From NCBI GenBank assembly GCA_003586115.2, contig QVOM02000126.1, forward strand, positions 7,838,328-7,902,327: a DNA stretch of 64,000 nucleotides, in the 5' to 3' direction. The stretch is from Salvator merianae. Taxonomy: Eukaryota > Chordata > Lepidosauria > Squamata > Teiidae. The position numbers were made by a program, and so were the translations under genes. Shown here piece by piece: positions 1 through 10,757 of this stretch. How positions within the stretch are numbered: position 1 is the stretch's first letter; each line of letters starts with the position of its first letter. The notes under the pieces were generated by a model. It made no database searches, was not told the DNA's origin, and saw only the letters and a program-made list of their open reading frames with translations.

Positions 1-499
1 TGCATGGGCCCTTAATGTGAATCAGGTGCCCACGTACAATATCTGTTCTGTCTACGCTAAACAGAGCATGATCCTGATTAGGGAGATCTTAATCAGGCCT
101 GCCAGTGATCCTGATTAGGGAGATCTTAATCAGGATCACTGGCAAGCCCATTTAACTGCCTCTACCAGCAGGACCAGCGGCCCTGATCCAGAACATGGGA
201 GGTGTGCAGAAGACGTGCTGCCCGTGTTGAGGGCTACTGGGGACACAATTCACTGGCATGCCATTGTGTGCCACCAAAATGCGTCCCTCAGAGGCCTCAG
301 GGCTAGGCACTTTTGTTCCTAGCCCTCGGAGGCCTGGGGGTGTGGCCGCAAAATTCACGCGAGCTTCAAGGTAGTGGCATGGGCTGGTATTGTGCAGACG
401 GCACTGATCCTGACTATGCCTTCTCCTAGTCAGAATCAATGGCCCTGGCTGATTCAGACCCACTGACTCCAACTAATGGCAGGAGAGCGCAGAAAGGGC
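1..499. mobile_element. Family D non-autonomous DNA transposon, cut by window edge
   Basis: This stretch shows the recurring D-family vocabulary: blocks like 'cctgattagg', 'ccaaaatgcgtcc', and a TTTTGTTCCTAG motif, ending in gcagaaagggcc at about 487-499. The same blocks recur near 20.0, 33.3, 57.8 and 62.1 kb. A 60-bp unit around 66-145 is repeated in inverted form. No coding capacity is seen; the longest open frame (152-472, minus) is incidental. The left end lies outside the window. Confidence 0.55.
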
Positions 500-629
500 C
501 TGAGGGCCCACAAAGTCTACTTCTGGGCCTCATCAGTCCACACGTTAGCACAGACCTGTTAGGCCTCAACCCCTGCTGGTATGCTCTGACTGCACTAAGA
601 GCACAGTCCCAACTGGGGAGGCCCTAGTT

Positions 630-894
630 AAGGATACTGGCGGACCAGTGGACCCTGGCCCAGACCACAAAGTGCACTGCCAAAATGGATCCCTGAGAGG
701 CTCCAAGGCTAAGAACTTTTGTTCCTAGTCCCCGGAGCACTCAGAGCCCGAACCTGGAGCTCACGTGAGCTTCAGGCAGGGCAGGGTGTCAGCTGGTCTG
801 TTTCAGGCCACACCTTTCCACGGGTTCGAACCAGTGAGTCTAGATGGTCCAGACCCACTGGTTCGGACCAGGGAGAGGTAAGTGCAGACAGGGC
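630..894. mobile_element. Family D DNA transposon fragment
   Basis: A second D-family segment next to the first. It carries the shared 'tgccaaaatggatccc' and 'aacttttgttcctag' blocks and closes with gaggtaagtgcagacagggcc, which matches the terminal motif of other D copies (for example 58092-58111). The left end is not clear. 895-1131 holds nothing I recognise. Confidence 0.5.
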
Positions 895-1131
895 CTAAGG
901 CAGCCTAGGCAGTTGTGACTGACTAGATATTTCCTCCAAGAGCCAAAAGATGAAATTTGAATATAGGGACAGAGGAGAAAAATGGAGGAGAAGATAAAGG
1001 GTACGGCCTTAAGCTGTGCAGAAGAAAGGTGGGACAGAAAATGCCGTAAATAAAATTCCATCATTCTGGAGCAGATCTAGGCAGGTATAGTGCTTCTTTC
1101 CCTAAGATGCTAATGTTCTCAGGGAAAGCCC

Positions 1132-1556
1132 GGGCCTTTTCACACTTTCCACCATGGAATATTCAACAGCAAACATTCCATGGTGGAACAGACCTCGCAG
1201 TGCGGATGGTGTCCGCACTGCAAGGTCTTGGAACAGAACACCAGCAGGATACCAGCATTCGCAGCACAAATGTTGGCATCCTGCTGCTGTTCTGCACCAT
1301 GACAGTGGCCAGGAACTTCCAACCGCTGCCATGGTGACCAGCAATTCTGTGCGATGGCACAGGCACAGGCGCTCCACACAGCTCTGCATTTGCACCCAAA
1401 AGCAGGAGTCAATGCAGTATCCTGGGAACAGTCCAGCTGCTCCTGATACAGCTGTGGAGCATGATTTTGTGCTCCACAGCAGGTAGTGATGGGAGCAGCT
1501 GGAGTCTGCTCCCAACTGCCAGGTCCTCCGCAAAGTCCCTGAGTGCGAAAAGGCCC
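1132..1556. mobile_element. Family C Harbinger-like non-autonomous element
   Basis: Begins GGGCCTTTTCACACT and ends with the inverted counterpart GAGTGCGAAAAGGCCC. Inside are sub-palindromes (GGAATATTC/GAACATTCC-type), the block 'ccatgacagtggcc' and the 'cagctgctcctgatacagctg' block, all shared with copies near 13.1, 17.1, 38.0, 39.5, 48.6, 50.5 and 60.6 kb. The several overlapping open frames here are shadows of this repeat. Superfamily is inferred from the GGGCC ends and 3-bp duplications at other copies. Confidence 0.65.
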
Positions 1557-2002
1557 CTGCCTTTGAACTCAATAGATGGCAAGAGCATACGACCTGGCTT
1601 GGACTCAGTTCCTCATATAAGGCGACGGATCGTGATGTAATCCACCTATTATTGGCCATGAAAGAGATAAGGATTGTAAACACATGCAGCTGGCTTGAAT
1701 CTTAAGATAAGAATATCACTGACAGCCGGCCAGCATCTTGTGCAAGTGATACCCACATGTCTATTTCAGATCAAGAACAGACGCACATCTCGAATGTCAG
1801 CCATATGTTCTACCACAGGTCGGGATAGAACAAAGATTCAATCCAGGTAGTTTGGCTGGGGGGGGGCATCCTGCTTGACACACAGTTCCCTAACCTCTCC
1901 AGTGGCACCCCCCAAGGAGAAAAAGCCTTCTTCAAGGCAACTGTGTCCACCGATATACAAAATACCGCTCCTCGTAAAATTCATTTCTGACCTACACAAA
2001 CA
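1557..2002. other. No recognised feature
   Basis: I see no open frame of note, no repeat I can name and no RNA gene here. A short G run lies at about 1859-1866. Confidence 0.4.
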
Positions 2003-2010
2003 GTCCCAGC

Positions 2011-2220
2011 CAAGCAGAGGTTGCTGGCTTTAATAGGGGGTGTTTCTAACCTGTGGGAAAGTGTGCAGTTGCTGTCCGCGGGGCTTCTGGGCTTCCATAC
2101 TGTCGCAGCAGGTCAGCGACCTGCTGCGACAGTATGGAGGCCCGAAGGCCCCGCGAACAGCAATCGCACACTTTCCATGGGGTTACAACAACCTCCCCTT
2201 AAAGCCAGTGGCCGCCAATG
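2011..2220. mobile_element. Family B palindromic hAT MITE
   Basis: The two halves are inverted repeats: a 'cttccatactgtcgcagcaggt' arm reads back as 'cgacctgctgcgacagtatgg' around a centre near 2115. The ends carry the CTGGCTTTAA / TTAAAGCCAG motif typical of the family. The flanks GTCCCAGC (2003-2010) and GTCCCAGA (2221-2228) form an 8-bp target duplication with one mismatch, as expected for hAT transposition. It has no coding capacity. Confidence 0.8.
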
Positions 2221-2299
2221 GTCCCAGACCTTCCAATTTAGTTCAGTAAGGTTATAAATAGTACAGGTATCAGCAAACTCTGCAATTGTACATAGAAGT

Positions 2300-3085
2300 G
2301 CTGGTGTCTATGTAGTTTGGAGGTGCTGCTTGGGTCACCATTGTCACTGGAGGCCCAGGTGACCTCTGTGGCTAAGAGTGCCTATTCCAGCTTCGGCTGG
2401 TGTACCAACTACACCCTTCCTTGGACAGAGATGGCCTAGCCACTGTTGTCTATGCACTGGTAACCTCATGTTTACGTTACTGTAACACAGTCTCTGTGGG
2501 GCTGCTCTTGTGCCATTCTGGAAGCTGCAACTATTGCAAAACACGGCAACCAGGTTGTTGAGTGGGGCACTTCAATCTGTACACATCACGACTGTGCTTA
2601 AACACCTGCATTGGTTACCAGTTAGCTACTGGGCCAGATTAGAGGTTTTATCTTTGGCATACAAAGCCCTTAACATCTTGGGACCAGCTTATTTAGCAGA
2701 CTGCCTCTCTCAGAATAGATCTGGGAGTTGATTACACTCTTCAGTGAAGGTCCTGCTGCAGGTACCATGAACCACTGAATGTCATCTTACAACTACCTGC
2801 AATTGGGCCTTCCCTGTGGTGGCACCCACCCTCTGGAACAGTCTTTCCTCTAGTATGCCTAGGACACTTATACTTCTGGTTTTTAGGCACTGTCTGAAGA
2901 CTTATCTTTTGATGTGATGTGAATGTATGCTTGTTTAACCCATCCTTGATTTTAATCATTTTTATTTAACCACTCTAATTTTAGTTGTTTATTTTCCATG
3001 TTTTCTAAACTATTTTGAGATTATATATTTTAATGTATTTTAACAGTATATAAATGTTTTAAATAAATAAAAAATAAATTGTCGG
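2300..3085 (+). mobile_element. L2-like LINE, 3' end with RT C-terminal remnant
   Basis: The frame from about 2480 to 2730 decodes to the conserved C-terminal segment of L2 reverse transcriptase (residues like LLQNTATRLLSG, HLHWLPVSYWAR and AYKALNILGPAYL). It is followed by an untranslated tail ending in an A/T-rich repeat (taaataaataaaaaataaa, about 3060-3079). Several stops and frame breaks make it non-functional. Sense strand is plus. Confidence 0.85.
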
Positions 3086-3189
3086 GACACTCCCCCCAAA
3101 GCATTCGATATAATTCCCACAGGTATTATTGCTATCAAATTATGAAACAATGGTTATGGCTTTTACTTGATTTTGTTTTAGTTATGTGT

Positions 3190-3385
3190 TTGCATGCATG
3201 CGGGGGGCTACTATAGGTTGGTGGTAGAGCATCCATTTTGCATGTAAGAGGCCACAGGTTCTATACCCAGCACCATTAATGCTCAGAAGGCAATGGCAAA
3301 CCACTGCTGTACCCTTGCTAGGAAAACTGCATGAGTGTCTCTGTAGTTAACTGGGAACTGAACTCAACCTCAGTGCGTCTTTAGC
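3190..3385 (+). mobile_element. tRNA-derived SINE, degraded
   Basis: Has an A-box-like 'ggttggtggtagagc', a B-box-like 'caggttctataccc', and the body 'gaaggcaatggcaaaccactgctgtaccc...aggaaaactgcatg' shared with the copies at 25.2, 49.2 and 53.0 kb. Older and more diverged than those copies. Confidence 0.7.
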
Positions 3386-4500
3386 CCTTTTTGCATAGAT
3401 GCGTATATAGGAATATAATATTACTTTATTCCAAAGGCAGAATATGGGGCAATGGGCAGGATCCGTGCTTTGAAGAATACCATAGATCTGATCTCTGGCA
3501 TCTGCACCTATGGCTAAGAAGAACGAGGCAAAGCTGCCAGCCTATACAGGTACCACTGCCATACAAAGACCAATACGCCCAACTCTGTATAAAACAGTAG
3601 GAAGAGTGAAGCCACAGTCCAGTCACTCTACAAAATGAGACGGGAGGCTGAAAAATTCAGAAAAATGCAAGACTAAACTGACTGCATTTATCTACTGATC
3701 CCTCCATGCACATTCCCTTCCTTGGTTCTTGTTCCCCCCACTATCTGTAGTCCCCCTTTTCACAGCCTTTTGTTACATGGCTCTGTCCACATGCCTGCAT
3801 CCTGGAGACCTCCAGACTCTGTTCCTTCCCAGTGTTCTGTCCCAGAATGCTTTGCAGGCTGTCCATCCTCCCTTCCCCAGCTCACAAATCTCTTCTACTC
3901 TTAGCAACCACCCTCCTGACACCTGTTGCTCAGGTCTGCTCCCAACCCTCTGTTCCAGAGGCAGCCCTTCAGACATTACCAAAATACAGTTCCCATCACT
4001 CCCTGCCAGCAGCATTCAGACTGGCTGAGACTCAGAAAAGTTCTTGGTTCAGCCACACCTGAGCACGGTAATGGGATTCACCCTTGTCTATTCCTGCTTC
4101 CTCACACTCATTTGTTCTGTATCCCAGCGTCCTTCCCCAACTCAATGCTTTCCAGATATTCTAGACTCCAACTTCCATCAACCCCAGGCAGCATAGGCAG
4201 AGACTGTGGGCACTGCAGTTAGAAACATCACATGGGCGCCAAGTTGGAGAGCATCAGTATAAAGGAATTTTCCAGGTACAGAGGAATTTTCCAGGAATTT
4301 TCAGCCAACATTATCCGCTATAATTTCCTTCTGGGAATGTGCCAAATTGCAATTCACATGGAAGTTTGTTTCTTGACAACTGCACAGAGTGGCCAGGACT
4401 GTTAGGTGCTTCACCCAACACCCCCAGGCTCTCCTCAGCACTTGTAGTGACTCATTAGTAGGTGAATACAATTAAAAAGGTGTAGAGAACTCACCTTTGC
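3386..4500. other. Mostly unassigned; possible old dispersed repeat at 4150-4250
   Basis: No gene is supported. The stretch 3720-4220 is C/T-rich and yields overlapping spurious open frames. The block 'agactccaacttccatcaacccc ... gcgccaagttggag' near 4165-4245 resembles a widespread reptile repeat with a 'tagtccaacatctggagggcaccaagttgg' core, but the match is partial. Confidence 0.3.
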
Positions 4501-4669
4501 TGACAGTCCTGGGCCTCTCTAAGCAGTTGGTAAGAAACAACTTCTTACGCACTATAGTTCGGCACATTCCTACTTGAATGCCCCAAAACACAGATGCTAC
4601 GGATTGTACACAAATATTGTGCATGCAAACTTTCTGTCACTGTATGCAATTTCCTCAAATCAAGCATGA

Positions 4670-4815
4670 GTACATGGACATGTCTATGCAGTTTTATCGG
4701 CAACACAACGGAAGCAGTTTGCCATGCCTTTCTTTTAAGAAGATGCCAGGGTCTCAACTTAGCATCCTCTGCAAAGCAGAGCCAACGCTCTAGCACAGAG
4801 TTATGGTTCTCCTGT
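4670..4815 (-). mobile_element. tRNA-derived SINE body fragment
   Basis: On the minus strand it reads 'tctgctttgcagaggatgc ... ggcatggcaaactgcttcc ... gataaaactgcatagacatg', the body and tail of the SINE family found at 25.2 and 53.0 kb. The tRNA head is poorly kept. Confidence 0.55.
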
Positions 4816-5480
4816 TCCCCTATGGTCAAACCTTGTATCTAACATATCAAGATAACTTGGTAGCATCTTCTCTTTGCTTTCGGGTTTCTTTCTTTTTCCG
4901 TACACAGCATAAAATGTATACTATTCATTTTGTACAGTACACAAACCGCATGGTTGTATACTATAGAAGCCGCATTTTACCGAAGGTTAAAAGATGGGCA
5001 GGATTGTGTGCCCAATGCATGGTTTTTACGGCAGGCAATCTCTGTAAGTCATCCTTTCACAATCTGCCGACGGTTCCTTCCCAAGCTCCACCCAAGCTCT
5101 GGAGCGCTCCCTGCATTTCAGACCTCAAGCAAGGAGAACAAAGCCATCGGAGACTAACTCTCCCTTGCAACAAGTGCGCGGAGGACCGTGATGAGCAACA
5201 GTGTCCGTGTGGGAGTGAAGTCGGCAGACAGGAGCAGCAGCAGGAGGAGGAGGAGAGCGGGAAACACCCTGAGGGATCTATGCCTTTGATGTCTGCCTAT
5301 TCATCTTCGTGAAGATCCATTTAAGAATGAACAGGTATGCAAGACAGAAGGCTTCGGGTTCCCTCCCCTTGAATGCACCGGCATGATGTGCCCATCTCCA
5401 CCACGGAGGAAGCTGTCAGCATTGTTCCAACGCCTCTTGGAACACCTGGATGAGTCTTTTCGGATTTTGTCCGCCCTGAC
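4816..5480. other. No recognised feature
   Basis: Unassigned sequence grading into higher GC. An open frame at 4803-5312 has no recognisable domain and a Glu/Gln-rich end produced by a purine-rich stretch (about 5230-5265). I see no basis to call it a gene. Confidence 0.35.
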
Positions 5481-6300
5481 ATCCCATTCTTAGCCAGTTA
5501 TGTCCTGCCCCACGCCCTCTTCGCCTCCAGGACCGGCAACTCACTGCAGTGCAACCAAAGCAAGAAGCAACCCAGCCGGACTTTGCAAGATCACCTTGCC
5601 CAGGTTTTCCTAAGCAGAAGTACGGCCAGAGCCCAAAGGCTCAGCTACCTGTGTGTTCATTCACCCCCCACCTTGTTGTTTCAAGCAATGGAAACCCCCT
5701 CTATGCCACCACGACTAACCACACCCTCCCACAGCAGCCATGCAAGGGTGGTGGTAGAGCGCAATTTTTTTCCCCCCCAAATCTACTCCAGGAAAGCTGC
5801 ACCACTGATTCCAACAGCCAGCGTAACCATAGCAACCAGCTTTCCAAGGCCCCCCCTCCTTTCCCGCCCTCCTGTTGCAGCAGACACTTTCTCCTTCAGA
5901 AATCCTCAACTCAGGCGAGATTTTACGAGTGCTGCAGAGCTACAGATTTCAACAGGCAGGAGAAAAGGGGATTAAAGGTATACATACAAAGCAGATCCCT
6001 GCCTTTCCTAAGAGGAGAATCCCTTGGCTTCCTCCGCCCATCTCACCCAAGCCATTGTGCAACTGGTTAACATCCCTCCTCCTCCTCGCTCTCCGCCCCC
6101 CCCCCGCAAAGAAGGGCCACCCAACCTACAATCGGGGATCTTCCACGTGCACCCCAATGGGAAAGGTGGAGGGAGGGGGGGGCGGAGACCGACCAGGTGG
6201 CAGGAAAAGCAGCAGCAGGCGCTTCAGCATCTTCCACGGGGAAAACCTGATTAGCCCGTCTTTTCCTCCTTCTCCCTGGAGAAAACCGGTTTAAATAGCC
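5480..6300. other. GC-rich flank (shore) of the CpG island
   Basis: C-rich sequence with rising CpG content toward 6300 and homopolymer C and G runs. Overlapping open frames occur in many frames at once, as expected of such composition; none shows a recognisable domain. Confidence 0.5.
6290..6298 (+). promoter_or_regulatory. TATA-like box candidate
   Basis: TTTAAATAG sits at the left edge of the CpG island, followed by GC-rich sequence. A second, better TATA-like string (TATAAGG) occurs at 6352-6358. Position and context are suggestive only; no transcript evidence is available. Confidence 0.25.
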
Positions 6301-6351
6301 GGCACTCCCGAACCACTTCTGTTCCTCCAGGAAACGCTGCTGGACGCTCGA

Positions 6352-6358
6352 TATAAGG
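6352..6358 (+). promoter_or_regulatory. TATA-like box (TATAAGG)
   Basis: TATAAGG within 'ctcgatataaggcttccac'. If it acts as a TATA box on the plus strand, initiation would be expected about 25-30 bp downstream, inside the CpG island. No other evidence supports it. Confidence 0.3.
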
Positions 6359-7642
6359 CTTCCACGCAGCTGCTCTTCGGATCGCAGGGGCGGAACAATA
6401 GCTCCTAAGAGCGGAGCGGGCAGCCAGGCTGCGACCTCCGAACTAGCACGGGAGGCTTTTCACCTCGCCCCTCGAACGGCACCGGAACGCCTGTTTCTAA
6501 GATGCCCCTCGCCGCCTCGCAACTTCGGGGCCCGCCCGACCCCGTTGCAACTAGACCCTGCGTGCTTCCCCGCCGACCTGCGCTCTCCTAGCATGCACAC
6601 GTTCCATGCCGAAGCGATACGTTACAAATAGTCGCGCGCTCTCCCCCAAAAGAAAACAGGAGAGGGAATGAACGGGGGGGGGGAGAGAGAGGAAGCAGAT
6701 TAGGGAAAAGGGATCCTTCCTGGAAAACTGCGCGCAGCTCGGAGCCCGCTCTCTTGCTCTCTCTCGTCCACTGCAGAACCGCTCAGGCGCACGATCCTCA
6801 ACGCGGCGCCCTTGACTAGCTGAGTGGGCAAGTACCTTCCCAAAGCGGCGGCCGCCGGCAAACTCGTTCCCCCACCCCTCACCCCGCCCGGGGGAGGCCA
6901 GCGATCCCGTTCGTAAGCCTTCCAAGGCGACTAGCTAGAGGTTGGTAGGGGGAGGAGGACACGATCTCCCCCTCGCCTTCTCCCCCCGCACCCCCCGTCT
7001 CCAGTTCTCCCTGATCCCATTCAAAGGCAAGAGAAAAGCCGCAGCCGAAAAGAATAGGAGCGCAGCCGCCCGGTTTTCTCTTCTTCTCCTCACATCTGCC
7101 CCTTTTGTTAGCCCAAAACCCACCCCACCGCTCGCTGCCTCGCCGCTCGTGCGAACTGCATCGGGGAAGCGGGGGGAGAGGAAGAGGCGAGACACAAGGG
7201 ACGCGCCGATCCCCCCCCCCGCCAGAGAAACCCCTGCGCTTACAATACCCAGGGGCGCGCAAAACCGCTCCAATCACGCCCACCTTCTTCCCAAATCCGC
7301 AGCGCCAGGAGTTAAAAGGCTGGAAAGCAGAGGGTGGGGGAGGCGCGAGAGGAACACCTAAAACCTCCGCAGTTTCCAACCCTCCCCTCCATCAGTCCCC
7401 CCCCACCCGAGAAAAAACAACCCCTCCTTAAATTCCTCCCGTGGAGGCGCAGCAGCAGCAGCGGCTCTCCTGGTGCAGAGAGAGAGAAAGAAAAACCCCG
7501 GAAGCTTTCCTGGAAATCGCCGCCGCGTTCATCCCGCCCGCTTCTCCCGGGAAGGTACCTGGAGCTCCCGTGCCAGGTGGGACGCCCAGGAATCCTCCCG
7601 ATCGCCGGCGCCAACCCCTCGGGAAAGGCGAGGGACCCTCAC

Positions 7643-7725
7643 CTGCCGCGTCCGCGCATCCTGGCGCAGGAGAGGAGCAGGAACACGAGGGGAAGGAGGA
7701 GGAGGCGCCGCCGCCGCCGCCGGGG
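7643..7725 (-). other. Candidate first-exon end with signal-peptide-like frame
   Basis: On the minus strand a consensus splice donor, CAG|GTGAGG, has its last exonic base at 7643. An ATG at 7659 lies 17 nt before it in good context (A at -3). The frame through this ATG, read upstream, gives an Arg run followed by LLLLPLVFLLLSCA, which looks like the n- and h-regions of a secretory signal peptide. However, no ATG lies upstream in frame before a TGA; a CTG (Leu) codon precedes the Arg run. The product is unknown. (CCT)n-type composition could create this hydrophobic stretch by chance. Confidence 0.3.
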
Positions 7726-7864
7726 CTGCAGCTGCTCGCAACAGGCGCCCGCTCAGCTGGCTGCCTTCGCCGGCAGCAGCCCCAGCAGTCGTCGCCGCCG
7801 CCGCGCCCGCCGCCGCCACTCCAGCTTGCTCGCGCGCCCGCCGCCTGCCTCACAAGCCCGCAGG

Positions 7865-7872
7865 TGACATCA
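7865..7872. promoter_or_regulatory. CRE/AP-1-like half-consensus site (TGACATCA)
   Basis: TGACATCA differs by one base from the palindromic cAMP response element TGACGTCA. It lies inside the CpG island. Function is inferred from motif only. Confidence 0.25.
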
Positions 7873-8031
7873 TCCCCTTTCGGCCCGGTAGGGTAGACTC
7901 CGAGGCCAGTCTGGCCGGGCGGCAGGCGAGGCGAGCGATGATAAAGCCGCCCCTTCTCGCCTGCCGCCCAGCGAGTCGCCGGGAGATGGAGTCCGGGCCG
8001 GGCGGGCGAGCTAAGGAGGCGCGCAGCGGAG

Positions 8032-8058
8032 GACTACGTTTCCCAGAAAGCACGGCGC
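8032..8058 (+). promoter_or_regulatory. ZNF143/THAP11-like binding site
   Basis: The string ACTACGTTTCCCAGAAAGC closely follows the well-known ACTACAATTCCCAGAATGC-type SBS motif bound by ZNF143 and THAP11 near vertebrate TSSs. Its position in the CpG island strengthens the promoter call. It does not reveal which strand is transcribed. Confidence 0.5.
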
Positions 8059-8559
8059 GATGCCGGGCTCGCTCGGCACCCCCGCCTGCTTTGCTTGCCC
8101 CGCCCCTCTGCCCCTGCCCGCCTTTCTCTTGTCGAACCCCCGCTGGTTGGGGAAGCAGGATCAGTGCCTTTGCAAAACCATCAGCTGTGCGCAACGCTGA
8201 GTGTTGCCGGCGCCGTGGCCGGGCCGGTGGGGCGCAGCAGGCTGCAGCCGGGCTGGGGAGCGCTCCAAGGGCGCTTCCCCCGGGCTCCCTTCTGCTTTCC
8301 CTCGAACGGGGGAGCTCGCGGTGCTGTGCGATGCGGCGGAGCGGATACGGCGGTCATCTTTGGAAGGGAGCCTGCCGCGATCTCGGTGGAGCTTAGTTCC
8401 AAGGAGACCTGCCTTGGATCGGGTGGATGAAATGACCCTGCTGTCTTTTAAACATGATGTTTGGGGGGGCACTAGGCTCTCCAACGTATTTCTCGTCCCT
8501 TAATCTGAAGAAGCGACTTCTCCCATATAAGCCTGACTGTCTTAAAACAGATGAGGACC

Positions 8560-8862
8560 TTTTTATAGTTCCGCTACCCACAGGGGTGGGAGGGGTTGTG
8601 GCACGTTAAGGGGGGCTTGTCTGTGGTGGCCCCCTCTGTAACAGCTTTCCTGAAGAAGTTTGCCAGGTGCCACCAACACTAAATGGTTTTCAGTGCCTGG
8701 TTAAAACATACCATCCAGGCCTTGGGTGATTAGCTTTCCCGTAGTCCTGCTGTGGTGGGGGAGGATTGTATTTTATTTTGTATTTTAACTGTGTTTGCTG
8801 CTTTAACCCGTCCTGGGACCCTCTGGTGAAGGGTGAGAAATAAATATAATTAATAAATAGGG
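8560..8862 (+). mobile_element. L2-like LINE 3' end
   Basis: Contains the typical L2 3' terminal vocabulary: 'gccaggtgccaccaacact', a 'ggttaaaacataccatccaggcc' block and a closing 'cgtcctgggaccctctggtgaaggg' followed by an A/T-rich tail 'aaataaatataattaataaata' ending at about 8860. Non-coding remnant. Confidence 0.75.
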
Positions 8863-8899
8863 TTGTTAAGTGTTCTTAATATACATAGGTTTTGTCATA

Positions 8900-9596
8900 C
8901 CACTCTGATGGCAGAAGGCGAAGAAGAATTACAGGGCCTCTTTTTTTCTAAGTTAACTTTCCAGGTGCTCTTTTTGGTGAATCCGATTCTGCTTCTCTTT
9001 TTTCGTGATTTCTCCTCTTCACTGTCACCCTTTCTTTTCTTTTTCAAAGCTTGTAACTAATAGTCCTTCCTCTGTGCTCGTAAATAGTCAATATGGGTTC
9101 TTAGTAAATTTCAGTGTCCCCTTATTTCTTACTAAACTAGTCAATATATCCATTTCAAAAAAGTCCATCGTTTTTATAATCCAATCATCAATTGTTGGAG
9201 TCTTTGTAGGTTTCTACATTTGCGCATATATAAGACTTGCTGCAGTTATCATATATTGTATTACTACATTATATTGCCCAGCCAAGAAAGCTCCAATTTT
9301 GACTGTACTTGTATTTTAGGCATTTTTTGTATTACTTTATAAATTCCTTCCCAGCATCGCTTTGCTTTTACACAAGTCCAACTCATATGATAGTATGTTC
9401 CTTCTTTTTCACCACATTTCCAATAGCTGTTATTTATCTCTTTTTATACATTTTAGATCATTTCTGAGGAGTCAAATGCCAGCTATACATAATTTTATAA
9501 ACATTTTCTTTCAAATTATAACAGAATGTAAATTTCAGAACATGGGTCCACAGTCTTTCGCATTGGTTGAGCTTTATATTATGTAAAGAATTAAGG
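8900..9596 (-). mobile_element. L1 ORF2 C-terminal fragment
   Basis: On the minus strand the translation includes LWTHVLKFTFCYNLKENVYKI followed by MYSWHLTPQK, then a cysteine-containing segment across frame breaks. This matches the L1 remnant on the opposite strand at 28176-28367 (FTLCYNLKENFYKVMYHWYMTPEK). Several frameshifts and stops are present. It abuts a BovB-like fragment at about 9597. Confidence 0.75.
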
Positions 9597-10318
9597 GGCC
9601 TCTTGATGAGGATGAAGAAGGAGCGTGCAAAAGCTGACTTGAAGCTCAACATTTTACAAAAGCTAAGGCCATGGCATCTGGTCTCATCACTTCCTGGCAA
9701 ACAGAGGAGGAAGTTTTGGAAGCAGTGACAGATTTTATTTTCTTGGGCTCAAAGATCACTGCAGACAGTAACTGCAGTCATGAAATTAAAAGACGCTTGC
9801 TCCTTAGAAGGAAAGCTATGGCAAACTTGGACAGCATACTAAAAAGCAGAGTCATCACCTTGACAACAAATGTCCACATAGTCAAAGCTCTGGTTTTCCC
9901 ACAAGTAATGCATGGATGTGACAGTTGGACCATAAGGAAGACTGAGCGCTGAAGAATCTATGCTTTCGAATGGTGCTGGAGAAGATTTTGAGAGTTTCTT
10001 GAACTGCAAGGAAGTCAAATCAGTCAATACTAAAGGAAATCAATTCTGATTGGTCACTGGAAGAACAAATGCTGAAGCTCAAATAGTTTGGCCACATAAT
10101 GAGAAGCCAGGAATCATTGGAAAAGACCATGATGGTGGGAAAAGTTGAAGGCAAAAGGAGAAAGGGACAGCAGAGTATGAGATGGATAGATAGCATCATG
10201 GAAGCAACAAACATGAGCTTGGGGAGACTTTGGGAAGCAGCGGAGGACAGAAGGACCTGATGTGGTAGGATCCATGGGGTTATGAAGAGTCGGACACGAC
10301 TTGACAACTGAACAAAAA
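9597..10318 (+). mobile_element. BovB-like RTE LINE fragment
   Basis: The frame 9671-9952 includes ADSNCSHEIKRRLLLRRKAMANLDSILKSR, the end of an RTE-type reverse transcriptase domain, and then VFPQVMHGCDSWTIRKTER. Downstream blocks 'gaagaacaaatgctgaagctc' and 'atggggttatgaagagtcggacacgactt' are typical of the BovB 3' terminus. Stops and frameshifts show it is dead. This family is characteristic of squamates (and of ruminants by horizontal transfer). Confidence 0.85.
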
Positions 10319-10757
10319 TGACAAATTATTATTCCATAGATATGGAAGGCACTATGGTATAAATTAGATATACCATGGCTATGCTATTTATTTGCATTTT
10401 GCTTTTCGATCCTATCATATACTCTATCATATGCCATAAGGTCTTAGGACAATTTATAATAAAACTGATACAATAAACGCACAATTAAAGTTCAGTTAAT
10501 TGTCAGGAACATTGTGAGTTTGTGAGGCAGGCCGGCAGGCTTACTCTTCTGTCTTTTAATTCAATTTTTATTTCACTTACAGCGAGACTGGGTGAGACAC
10601 TGACCACCCAATATCTCACTTTGCCCAGAGGCCTTATATTGATTTTATTTACTACACTTAAGCCCAAGGAGTTCGATAAAGAATGTGTAATTATCTGGCC
10701 AATCCTCTGTTTTATCTTCATAGCAACTTGTAGGTTAGGCCGAGAGTCAGCGTCTTA
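10319..10757. other. No recognised feature
   Basis: AT-rich sequence with no identifiable repeat or gene. Short open frames on both strands (10503-10758) overlap one another and have no domains. Confidence 0.35.

Larger units (their letters stand above)
6300..8440. promoter_or_regulatory. CpG island, probable promoter region
   Basis: About 2.1 kb of strongly CpG-rich DNA with no TE signature, unlike the AT-richer and repeat-filled surroundings. It has many GC boxes (ggggcgg, gggcgg), CCG/CGG runs near 7700-7820 and candidate core-promoter motifs. Unmethylated islands of this size normally mark vertebrate gene promoters, so a gene start is likely on one or both strands. The large open frames here (for example 7473-8396 plus, 7428-7853 minus) coexist in several frames and lack recognisable domains, so I do not annotate them as coding. 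Confidence 0.75.

Noticed and set aside
4450..4560. Minus-strand splice donor (AAAG|GTGAGT, intron side near 4494) as an exon end
   Set aside because: The motif is good, but there is no matching acceptor or open frame with a recognisable domain. A single donor-like string is expected by chance in 64 kb.
7334..8396. Large overlapping open frames (up to 307 codons) on both strands as protein-coding genes
   Set aside because: They occur in several frames at once in CpG-rich DNA, are Arg/Ala/Pro/Gly-rich, and show no domain. Composition alone removes stop codons here.
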